Source: Betaproteobacteria bacterium
Lineage (GTDB): Bacteria > Pseudomonadota > Gammaproteobacteria > Burkholderiales > SG8-41
DNA: 8,689 nt
Reading direction: 5' to 3'
Assembly (NCBI GenBank): GCA_029883965.1
Contig: JAOUIN010000090.1
Location: 1 to 8,689 of the forward strand
Shown here: positions 1 through 5,434 of the stretch, one piece after another
How positions within the stretch are numbered: position 1 is the stretch's first letter
How the letters are laid out: each line of letters starts with the position of its first letter
The notes under the pieces: model-generated
Told to the model about the DNA's origin: nothing
The model's input: only the letters and a program-made list of their open reading frames with translations
Databases searched by the model: none
Made by a program: the position numbers and the translations under genes

Positions 1-1027
1 AGATTTCCCTGCAGGTGGCGACGGTCGCGTCTACATCCGCGTTTGAGATGTGACGGTGGGTCACGAACCGCAGTGACATTGGATCGCCGGCACTGACCGC
101 GATGCCCCGAGCCTTGAATTCCTCTGCCCATTGCGCAGCGTTGCGCTTGCTCGCGCGCACGCTGATCCGCACGATGTTGGTTTCGATGCCGTCGGGATCG
201 ACCAGTGAAGCGTCGACAGAATGCAGTCCGGTAGCCAGCCGCCTGGCCGTGGTGTGATCCTCGGCGAGGCGCTCCACCATGGTTTCCAGGCCGACGATAC
301 CGGCGGCGGCGATTGAACCGGCCTGACGCATCGCGCCACCAACCATGCGCCGGAACGGCCGCGCGCGTTCGATGAACGCGCTGGTTCCGCACAATACGGA
401 GCCCACCGGCGCGGATAAACCCTTGGACACGCAAAAACAGACGGAATCGGTGTGCTGCGCGATGGTCGCGGCTGGCACACCCAGTGCCACTGCGGCGTTG
501 AAAAACCTCGCGCCGTCGGTGTGCACCGGTATGCCGTGTTCCCGCGCCAGTGCGTGCACCATTTTCATGTGCGCCAGCGACAGCACCGTACCGCCGGCGC
601 CGTTGTGCGTGGTTTCCATGCAGATCAGCGCCGTGCCGAAATTATTGCGGGTCATCGGTCGCACCGCATCGCGCAATGCGGCCTCGTCCATTGCGCCGCG
701 GTCACCTGGGAGACCTTTGTAGTACACGCCGGCGACCGCGCTGAGTCCGCCGAGCTCGTTATTGAGGATGTGTGCGCCGCGTTCCAGCAGAACTTCGCCG
801 GCGCGCGACGTATGTGCGAGCACTGCGACCAGGTTGGTCATCGTGCCGCTGGGCATGTAGAGCCCGGCGTCCTTCCCGGTCAGCTTGGCGGCCAGCGCCT
901 CAAGCTTCATCACGGTGGCATCGCCGTCGCGCGAGTCGTCGCCCTGGGTGGCCGTTTGCATCGCCGCGAGCATGGCCGGCGTGGGCTGGGTCACGGTGTC
1001 AGTTCTTAAGTCTATGATTTTATTCAT
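1..1027 (-). CDS. ltaE: Low-specificity L-threonine aldolase (3' end cut by window edge)
   Basis: A PLP-dependent fold-type I aldolase that cleaves L-threonine/L-allo-threonine to glycine and acetaldehyde in the cytoplasm. The reading frame is open for 342 codons from an ATG at 1027 and leaves the left edge without a stop; since the family is usually about 340-350 residues, only a few C-terminal residues should be missing. The N-terminus reads DLRTDTVTQPT, followed by GDDSRDGDATV and PSGTMTNL, all hallmarks of the family. HTDGAR places the pyridine-binding Asp near residue 171, and SKGLSAPVGS places the Schiff-base Lys near residue 202. Its ATG directly follows the TAA stop of the upstream phosphatase with no spacer, so translation is probably coupled. 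The symbol follows common usage for the family; L- versus allo-specificity cannot be read from sequence. Confidence 0.93.
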   Translation of the reverse strand, partial: MNKIIDLRTDTVTQPTPAMLAAMQTATQGDDSRDGDATVMKLEALAAKLTGKDAGLYMPSGTMTNLVAVLAHTSRAGEVLLERGAHILNNELGGLSAVAGVYYKGLPGDRGAMDEAALRDAVRPMTRNNFGTALICMETTHNGAGGTVLSLAHMKMVHALAREHGIPVHTDGARFFNAAVALGVPAATIAQHTDSVCFCVSKGLSAPVGSVLCGTSAFIERARPFRRMVGGAMRQAGSIAAAGIVGLETMVERLAEDHTTARRLATGLHSVDASLVDPDGIETNIVRISVRASKRNAAQWAEEFKARGIAVSAGDPMSLRFVTHRHISNADVDATVATCREI

Positions 1028-1831
1028 TTAATTATCCATCAATAACAGGTCTGCGAGTTCGACGAAGCCGGCTCCCGCAGCCGCGGTGGTGACATAGGCC
1101 GGGTCGTGCGTGAGCTGTCCGGCAAACGCACGGACGTTGGCGACGCCCACCGCATGCGGGAAGTAGCCGAACATCGGCGCGTCATTCGGCGAATCACCGA
1201 CAAACACATAATGTGCCCGGGCCGCATCCAGGTCGATGCCGAAACAGTCCGCGTAAAGCCGTCGCGTCATCGCGAGCTTGTCATACCGGCCGAACCAGCC
1301 GTTGACATGGATCGAACTGACCTTGGCCGTGAGTCCACGCTGCTGCATGAGGGCGACGATATGCTGCACGGCGTTGTCGGCAAGCCTCGGTACGTCTTCG
1401 CAAAAATCGATTGCCAGATCGGTTTCCCGGTATTGCTGGTCCGCGGCCATTCCCGCGCCGGGCACGGCGGCAAGTATGTCGGCAGCAATGGCGGTGAGCG
1501 CGGTGCGATGGCGCGCGCGCACCTCGGGCGGATCGACAAACTGCCGTTGCATGCTTTTCTTCGCGTGGTCGTAACGGAACCAGAAGGCGCCGTTTTCACC
1601 GACTACGGCGTCCACCGGCCACATGCGCGCGATATGGTCGCACCATCCGGCCGGCCGGCCGGTGATCGGCACCACCGACAGCCCGGCCGCGTGCAGCCGT
1701 TCGAGCGCGCCATAGGCGGCGGCGGTCAACCGGCCGCCGGTGGTCAGCGTATCGTCGATGTCGCAGAGCACGCCACGTATGGCGTGCCGGGCATCGGCGT
1801 TGAATGCTGCCAACGGTTGCATCAGTAACAT
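1028..1831 (-). CDS. HAD-IIB family hydrolase (sugar-phosphatase-like)
   Basis: A predicted cytoplasmic Mg-dependent phosphatase of the haloacid dehalogenase superfamily, 267 residues. All four HAD motifs are present. Motif I is DIDDTLT, with nucleophile D24 and acid/base D26. Motif II is ITGRP (56-60). The motif III Lys is K185 in RYDKLA. Motif IV is GDSPNDAPMF, with D213 and D217. A cap region of roughly residues 85-185 lies between motifs II and III, as in the Cof, sucrose-phosphatase and mannosyl-3-phosphoglycerate phosphatase group (type IIB). The substrate is unknown. The start is ambiguous: ATG at 1831 has GAGGA only 3 nt away, while a second in-frame ATG (codon 4, at 1822) forms a TGATG overlap with the upstream stop and lies 12 nt from the same GAGGA. 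The gene is in the middle of a tight minus-strand operon with threonine aldolase downstream. Confidence 0.9.
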   Translation of the reverse strand: MLLMQPLAAFNADARHAIRGVLCDIDDTLTTGGRLTAAAYGALERLHAAGLSVVPITGRPAGWCDHIARMWPVDAVVGENGAFWFRYDHAKKSMQRQFVDPPEVRARHRTALTAIAADILAAVPGAGMAADQQYRETDLAIDFCEDVPRLADNAVQHIVALMQQRGLTAKVSSIHVNGWFGRYDKLAMTRRLYADCFGIDLDAARAHYVFVGDSPNDAPMFGYFPHAVGVANVRAFAGQLTHDPAYVTTAAAGAGFVELADLLLMDN

Positions 1832-2427
1832 TCTTCCTCGCCGGCCGGTTGTACCGGACGCGGTTCGTATCCGAAGCGTGCCGGCACTTTGGCGGCGCGT
1901 ATCGGCCGGACGGGGATTTGCGTTGAGCCCAGATTCAGCTGCAGGGCAACGTCTTCTCCGGCTTGCAGCGCATCCAGCGTTGTCGCCAGCGCGGCATCGC
2001 CTGCGGCGGCGCCGGCAACGCCGAACCGGGGGACCAGCGTCGCCAGATCGGCGTCATGCACCAGCCCTATACCCAGATCGGTATCGAGCAGCAGCTGGCC
2101 GGTTTCATCGATATAGGCGGAATCGACGGTCTTGACCGGCGCGCCGGTGTGCGACGCCAAAGCGAGTGTCGTGTCCGTTGCGGCATTTACCCGGTAAACA
2201 TGCGGTGTGTAAGCCAGCGCAACGTAGACGCGCTGCGGCCCGTTCTGGAAAAACCAGCGGCCCTGCTCATCATGGCTGTAGTTGCGCCCGAAAAAAGCCG
2301 CAATGCCGGGGTTGGCGACGCGATCGCCCTTGAGCAGCCAGTGACCGCGCCGGTCCAGAGACAGCCAGCCATAGACCGCCGGCACGTTGGGCCACTTGGC
2401 CATACCGCGCAGAACGATGTCATCCAT
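1822..2427 (-). CDS. Conserved hypothetical protein (DUF294x-type, WFFQNGPQRVYV motif)
   Basis: A 201-residue protein of unknown function. The N-terminus MDDIVLRGMAKWPNVPAVYGWL and the core RNYSHDEQGRWFFQNGPQRVYV (about residues 50-71) look like a conserved proteobacterial domain of unknown function; I recall DUF2944 or DUF2946, but the number is not verified. There is no signal peptide, transmembrane segment or Cys cluster apart from one Cys near the C-terminal end (EEECY), so it is probably cytoplasmic. No catalytic motif is recognisable. It is the first gene of the minus-strand operon and its TGA overlaps the start of the HAD phosphatase, which suggests a shared pathway or simple co-expression. 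No good Shine-Dalgarno lies ahead of the ATG at 2427; the sequence just upstream carries an extended -10-like element, so the mRNA may have a very short leader. Confidence 0.82.
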   Translation of the reverse strand: MDDIVLRGMAKWPNVPAVYGWLSLDRRGHWLLKGDRVANPGIAAFFGRNYSHDEQGRWFFQNGPQRVYVALAYTPHVYRVNAATDTTLALASHTGAPVKTVDSAYIDETGQLLLDTDLGIGLVHDADLATLVPRFGVAGAAAGDAALATTLDALQAGEDVALQLNLGSTQIPVRPIRAAKVPARFGYEPRPVQPAGEEECY

Positions 2428-2435
2428 GGCGGCAA

Positions 2436-2444
2436 TTTATCACA
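2436..2444 (-). promoter_or_regulatory. Candidate extended -10 promoter for the minus-strand operon
   Basis: On the minus strand the sequence reads TGTGATAAA, a TGn element joined to a GATAAA hexamer that matches TATAAT at four positions. No -35 box is evident. The hexamer ends 8 nt before the ATG at 2427, which would put transcription start within one to three nt of the start codon. It is a weak call based on consensus matching alone. Confidence 0.25.
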
Positions 2445-2526
2445 GCAGTGCTTAACCCCGATGGCGACGGCAGGGCGTTTACATCAGTGTCGCGGGCCTT
2501 CCGCGCGTCCTTATCAAGGAACCGAG

Positions 2527-3351
2527 ATGAAAAACCTGATTGCACTTGCAGCAGTATTGCTCGCCGCCTGTACGCTGCCACCGGCAGCAGCCGTGGGTGG
2601 TGTTGCAGACATTGCCATTTATGATCGTGCGCAGAAGCGTACGTTGCCGGTATATGTGCATGAGGGCCGGCACTATGTCGTCGGCCGGCCCGGCAACGAG
2701 TACGAAATCCGCATGCGCAACCGCCAGCATGGCGACATTCTGACGGTGGTATCGGTTGACGGCGTCAACGTGTTGACCGGCGATACGGCGGATTGGGATC
2801 AGGGGGGTTATGTGCTGGGTGGACACCAGGGTTTCGGCATCAAGGGCTGGCGCAAGAGCCTGGACCGGGTCGCCGCATTCTATTTCACGGCGCTGCCCGA
2901 TTCCTATGCGGCGCGCACCGGACGTCCCGATCATGTCGGCGTAATCGGCGTCGCCGTTTATCGTAAAAAGCCGGAGCCCGTGGTCCGATACACGCCGTCA
3001 CCGGCGCCACGGGCCGAGGCCGAGGCGGAGGCGCCGTCGCCCTCGTTGGCACGCGATGAGCGTAGCGATGCGGGGCCGGCCGCAGACAGTGCCGCGGGTA
3101 TGGGCGGGCGATCACAGGCCGGGGCACCGGAGCCGGTGCAAAAGTCGGCACGGCTGGGCACGGGGCATGGCCGCAGCGAGACCTCGACGGTGACGTACAC
3201 GGAGTTCGAGCGGGCGACCGCGATGCCGGCCGAGGTGATTACGATTTATTACGACAGTTACCGCAATCTCGTTGCGCAGGGTGTCATCCGTGCGCCGTCG
3301 ATGGCTCGACCGCAGCCTTTTCCCGTACATTTCGTGCCCGATCCGCGCTGA
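2527..3351 (+). CDS. Predicted lipoprotein upstream of ECF sigma factor, function unknown
   Basis: A 274-residue exported protein. The N-terminus has a Lys, a hydrophobic stretch and a lipobox LAAC with Cys15, so it is probably lipidated and held in the envelope. The start at 2527 is supported by AAGGA 6 nt upstream. Residues about 25-145 form one domain with VDGVNVLTGDTADWDQGGYVL, GFGIKGWRKS and FTALPDSYAARTGRPD; I recall this pattern from conserved proteobacterial hypothetical proteins encoded beside sigma factors, but know of no function. A low-complexity Pro/Ala/Glu/Ser linker follows (about 148-215), then a conserved-looking C-terminus with YTEFERAT and ITIYYDSYRNLVAQGV. The sigma-factor gene starts 67 nt downstream on the same strand, suggesting a target or co-expressed partner of that regulator. 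A small CGCGG/CCGCG hairpin (2491-2505) precedes the ribosome binding site. Confidence 0.85.
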   Translation: MKNLIALAAVLLAACTLPPAAAVGGVADIAIYDRAQKRTLPVYVHEGRHYVVGRPGNEYEIRMRNRQHGDILTVVSVDGVNVLTGDTADWDQGGYVLGGHQGFGIKGWRKSLDRVAAFYFTALPDSYAARTGRPDHVGVIGVAVYRKKPEPVVRYTPSPAPRAEAEAEAPSPSLARDERSDAGPAADSAAGMGGRSQAGAPEPVQKSARLGTGHGRSETSTVTYTEFERATAMPAEVITIYYDSYRNLVAQGVIRAPSMARPQPFPVHFVPDPR

Positions 3352-3378
3352 ACCGGCGATGCGTCAGTACGCAGCGGG

Positions 3379-3407
3379 TTGCCCGTATCCGGGTGCTTCT
3401 GCATACT
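3379..3407 (+). promoter_or_regulatory. Candidate sigma70-like promoter for the sigma-factor gene
   Basis: TTGCCC (3379-3384) and CATACT (3402-3407) are spaced by 17 bp and match the sigma70 consensus hexamers at four positions each. Transcription would begin around 3413-3415, only a few nt before the preferred ATG at 3419, which has no Shine-Dalgarno. If the alternative start at 3359 is used, this sequence is coding and the call fails. Confidence 0.25.
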
Positions 3408-3418
3408 GGCACCCCGTT

Positions 3419-3988
3419 ATGCCCACGGACGCGGACGCCAGTGACGAAGTGCTTATGCTCGGGTATCGCGATGGCGATGCAGGCGCGTTTGACGTGCTCT
3501 ACTCGCGCCACAAAGGCGGCGTCTATCGTTACCTGCTGCGCCAGTGCCGCAACACGGCGCTGGCTGACGAACTGTTCCAGGACGTGTGGATGAACCTGAT
3601 ACGCGCGCGCGCCGGATATGCGGTGCAGGCCAGGTTTTCCACGTATCTCTACCGGATTGCGCATAATCGGCTGATGGACCATTTCCGCCGCAACAATCCC
3701 GGGAATGTTTCGCTCGACGACGAGGCCGGGATGGCCGTCGACGAACCGGCCGCGCCGCGCAGTTTCGAGCCGGAGGCCGGTGCCGATGTGCGCGAGCAGG
3801 CGGCGCATCTGCTGGCACTGCTGGATGCGCTGCCGGCTGAGCAACGCGCGGCTTTCCTGTTGCAGCATGAAGGCGGGCTGAGCATCGAAGAAATAGCTAC
3901 TGCGACCGGCGTGACACGCGAGACCGCCAAAAGCCGGTTGCGGTATGCGATGGCCAAGTTGCGACTGGGGATGCAGGCATGGCAGTGA
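3419..3988 (+). CDS. ECF-type RNA polymerase sigma factor
   Basis: A 189-residue sigma70-family factor with only regions 2 and 4, as in the ECF group. Region 2 spans about residues 20-92: AFDVLYSRHKGGVYRYL is region 2.1, ELFQDVWMNL is region 2.2 (core binding), and FSTYLYRIAHNRLMDHFRR covers 2.3/2.4 for -10 melting and recognition. An acidic, Pro-rich linker follows. Region 4 spans about 130-182, with LDALPAEQRAAFLLQHEGG and the helix-turn-helix IEEIATATGVTRETAKSRLRYA. The frame is open upstream, so ATG at 3359 or an earlier one is possible; I prefer 3419 because homology begins soon after it and the extension looks non-homologous. The 3' end overlaps the next gene by 10 nt (ATGGCAGTGA), typical of a sigma/anti-sigma pair. 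The signal it responds to is unknown. Confidence 0.9.
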   Translation: MPTDADASDEVLMLGYRDGDAGAFDVLYSRHKGGVYRYLLRQCRNTALADELFQDVWMNLIRARAGYAVQARFSTYLYRIAHNRLMDHFRRNNPGNVSLDDEAGMAVDEPAAPRSFEPEAGADVREQAAHLLALLDALPAEQRAAFLLQHEGGLSIEEIATATGVTRETAKSRLRYAMAKLRLGMQAWQ

Positions 3989-4824
3989 CGCCGGAAACTG
4001 AGATGGAACGTGACCCGCGACTGGCGGCGGCGTATCGTGCCGCCTCCGGTGAGGAGCCGCCGGCACAGCTGGACGCCGCGATCCGTGCGGCCGCGCGCCG
4101 TGAAGTCGATGCCGGGCCGGCACGTCCGAGCATGGCCCGCTCCCGGAACTGGGGCGTGCCCTTGTCGCTGGCGGCCGTGGTGGTGCTGTCGGTGAGCGTG
4201 GTGCTGATGATGCAGCAGGAAGGCGCCGACCGGCTTGAATCCCTGACGAGCCCGGTCCCGGCGAAGCCCCGTGCTGCGGACGCCGGCATTGGCAACGACG
4301 CTACCCGGTCGCAGGTGGTTGAGGAAGTGTTGCCGCAGCGGGCGCCGGCACCAGCACCCGCAGCCGTCAGGGTCGAACCACCGAAGGCTGTGTCCGAACC
4401 GGCGCCGCCGCCCGCAGCGAAACAGCGTGATGCTGAAACCGGGCTTCGCGCATTGGAATCCAGGGTAGACCCTGCCACCAGTGCTGCCGAAGCCGACAAC
4501 AAGCCGGATGAGTTGAAGGCAAAGCGTGAGCGAGAAGCGCCGACAGCGCCGGCGCCGTCGCTGCTGCGTTCCATGCCGGCACCGGTCGCCGGCGAGTCTG
4601 CGGCCGGTGCGGGCCGAGCGGACCGGCGCGCCCCGTCAGGGGTTTTGGCTGATGCGCCGGCAAAGGATGCGTTGTGGCGCGATCTGGTCGACGCACCGCC
4701 GGAGAAATGGCTGCAGCGCATCGACGAACTGCGCCGTGCGGGGAAGGTGGCTGATGCCGCCGCGGTGGTTGCAGAATTCCGTCGCCGCTTTCCCGCGGAG
4801 CACCTGCCGGAGGGATTGCGCTGA
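3979..4824 (+). CDS. Single-pass membrane protein, putative anti-sigma factor
   Basis: A 281-residue protein with a probable cytoplasmic N-terminal segment (about 1-56, including ERDPRLAAAYRAASGEEPPAQLDAAI), one transmembrane helix at about 58-78 (start WGVPLSLAAVVVL), a long Pro/Ala/Glu-rich disordered stretch, and a short helical C-terminal domain (about 230-281) with WLQRIDELRRAGK and EFRRRFPAEHLPEGLR. This topology, plus the 10-nt overlap with the upstream ECF sigma gene, makes an anti-sigma role the best guess. The N-terminal part lacks a recognisable zinc-binding HxxxCxxC anti-sigma motif and is short, so it may bind the sigma factor in another way or act as a different envelope partner. 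ATG at 4003 is an alternative start. GGAGGG at its 3' end (4809-4814) seems placed to start the next small gene. Confidence 0.78.
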   Translation: MAVTPETEMERDPRLAAAYRAASGEEPPAQLDAAIRAAARREVDAGPARPSMARSRNWGVPLSLAAVVVLSVSVVLMMQQEGADRLESLTSPVPAKPRAADAGIGNDATRSQVVEEVLPQRAPAPAPAAVRVEPPKAVSEPAPPPAAKQRDAETGLRALESRVDPATSAAEADNKPDELKAKREREAPTAPAPSLLRSMPAPVAGESAAGAGRADRRAPSGVLADAPAKDALWRDLVDAPPEKWLQRIDELRRAGKVADAAAVVAEFRRRFPAEHLPEGLR

Positions 4825-4850
4825 CGGCCGCGAACGCAGATCCGAAGCCG

Positions 4851-5012
4851 GTGCCACCGGCCGCGCCAGCGCCATCCGAGTGCTGCGAAAGCGGCTGTGA
4901 CCCCTGTGTTTACGATCGTTATTGGGAAGCGCTTACTAACTATGAGAGAGCGCTACAAGAATGGGAATCGCGCCAGACAGCGGTGTTGCCTGATCCGGAG
5001 AAAGGCAAGTAA
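4851..5012 (+). CDS. Small Oxidored-like domain protein (Cys-rich), no ATG
   Basis: A short frame ending at TAA 5010-5012 encodes SECCESGCDPCVYDRYWEAL then NYERALQEWESRQ. The CC-x3-GC-xx-C core followed by aromatic and acidic helical residues is the signature of the oxidoreductase-like (Oxidored-like) domain, a short family of unknown activity. There is no in-frame ATG after the preceding stop at 4752-4754. The only ordinary start codon is GTG at 4851 (53 residues), with a poor ribosome binding site. A CTG at 4821, overlapping the upstream TGA as CTGA, lies 6 nt after a strong GGAGGG (4809-4814) and would give 63 residues with an N-terminus TAANADPKPVPP; ACG at 4824 is also possible. I list the GTG start as the conservative choice. 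The gene closes the sigma/membrane-protein operon. No signal peptide or membrane segment is seen. Confidence 0.8.
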   Translation: MPPAAPAPSECCESGCDPCVYDRYWEALTNYERALQEWESRQTAVLPDPEKGK

Positions 5013-5134
5013 CCTATTGTTTTAAATGTAATTATCTCTTTCTTTTTAGCGCTAATCCAAGTCGTCCCGGTGGCGAGTGAACTCCGGCCGTCAGTTTTCC
5101 TCTAATTTGCAGCGACGCATCAACTAATTTGAAG

Positions 5135-5168
5135 TTTTAAATGAGAGTTATTAAATAATCATTTAAAA
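5135..5168. repeat. 34-bp AT-rich dyad (inverted repeat, 10-bp perfect arms)
   Basis: Arms TTTTAAATGA (5135-5144) and TCATTTAAAA (5159-5168) are exact reverse complements. Between them lies an inner dyad TTATT-A-AATAA (5148-5158), so the whole element is a nearly continuous palindrome broken by GAG at 5145-5147. The low GC content and lack of a following T-run argue against a terminator; a protein-binding operator is the likelier reading. Confidence 0.6.
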
Positions 5169-5321
5169 ACAATATGTTATATTTTTGTTGCATCGCACTA
5201 TACATTGCCGGTAAACTGCGGCCCCGATTGCTTCCTGAAACAGGTTTAATTCCGTATTCAGGCTTGCGGGCACAGACAGCAGCACCTAGAATTAGCCAGT
5301 TTTTTTGAGTAGCCCACAACC

Positions 5322-5327
5322 TATAGT
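5322..5327 (+). promoter_or_regulatory. Candidate -10 box for the transglycosylase leader
   Basis: TATAGT matches the TATAAT consensus at five of six positions. The T-rich sequence around 5298-5305 sits at the -35 distance but matches poorly. Transcription from here would start near 5332-5336, almost exactly where the predicted structured leader begins, which is the main reason for the call. Confidence 0.35.
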
Positions 5328-5331
5328 GGTC

Positions 5332-5434
5332 GTTGGCTGAGTGTAGTCGTAAGGAGACACTGTTACCCTAGCGAGGTAACGCCAGCTGAAAACGCTCGCA
5401 GCAGCTGCGGGCGTCACCCGAAAGGAGGTTTTGC
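5332..5434 (+). ncRNA. Candidate structured 5' leader RNA of the lytic transglycosylase gene
   Basis: The leader folds by eye into several stable elements. P1 pairs GTTGGC (5332-5337) with GCCAGC (5381-5386), including one G-U pair. It encloses P2, a stem GTGT (5341-5344)/ACAC (5357-5360) that continues through an AG/GA tandem mismatch to a U-G and a C-G pair capped by a GNRA loop GTAA (5349-5352). It also encloses P3, GTTACC (5362-5367)/GGTAAC (5375-5380), with loop CTAGCGA. Together they make a three-way junction. P4 is a 10-bp hairpin, ACGCTCGCAG (5392-5401)/CTGCGGGCGT (5405-5414). A short CC-GAAA-GG element then touches the SD AAAGGAGG (5421-5428), 6 nt before the ATG. GCGAG (5371-5375) can alternatively pair with CTCGC (5395-5399), linking P3 and P4. 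I do not recognise a known riboswitch class. A cis-regulatory or mRNA-stabilising role is inferred. Confidence 0.5.

Larger units (their letters stand above)
5013..5331. other. AT-rich intergenic island, no convincing gene
   Basis: This stretch is strikingly AT-rich compared with its neighbours, especially 5101-5205. It holds repeated short motifs: TTTTAAATG at 5020-5028 and 5135-5143, its reverse complement at 5160-5168, and CTAATTTG at 5102-5109 and 5124-5131, which are 22 bp apart. A 60-codon minus-strand frame starting from TTG (5319-5137) has no Shine-Dalgarno and no recognisable product, so I do not call it. The content suits a regulatory region for the downstream transglycosylase gene, possibly with UP-element-like DNA. 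No clear Rho-independent terminator is seen after the small gene ending at 5012. Confidence 0.6.

Noticed and set aside
452..1009. 185-codon plus-strand frame (and shorter frames) within the threonine aldolase region
   Set aside because: The minus strand here encodes an unmistakable threonine aldolase that simply has no stop inside the window; the plus frames are shadows rich in His/Arg/Gly.
1106..1828. 240-codon plus-strand frame opposite the HAD phosphatase
   Set aside because: It mirrors a gene with all four HAD motifs; its translation is low-complexity and unlike any family. Long antisense frames are expected in high-GC coding DNA.
3284..4721. Two long minus-strand frames (279 and 274 codons) opposite the sigma factor and membrane protein
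   Set aside because: They lie opposite recognised genes, have no ribosome binding site and have compositions typical of antisense GC-rich DNA.
5135..5168. The AT-rich dyad as a Rho-independent terminator
   Set aside because: The stem is almost entirely A-T, and no T-tract follows directly on either strand.
5137..5319. 60-codon minus-strand frame in the AT-rich intergenic island
   Set aside because: It needs a TTG start, has no Shine-Dalgarno, crosses the AT-rich dyad and resembles no family.
5332..5434. Assignment of the leader to c-di-GMP (GEMM), ydaO/c-di-AMP, TPP, FMN, SAH or yybP-ykoY riboswitches
   Set aside because: The conserved core sequences I know for these classes are not present; only general structural features are shared.
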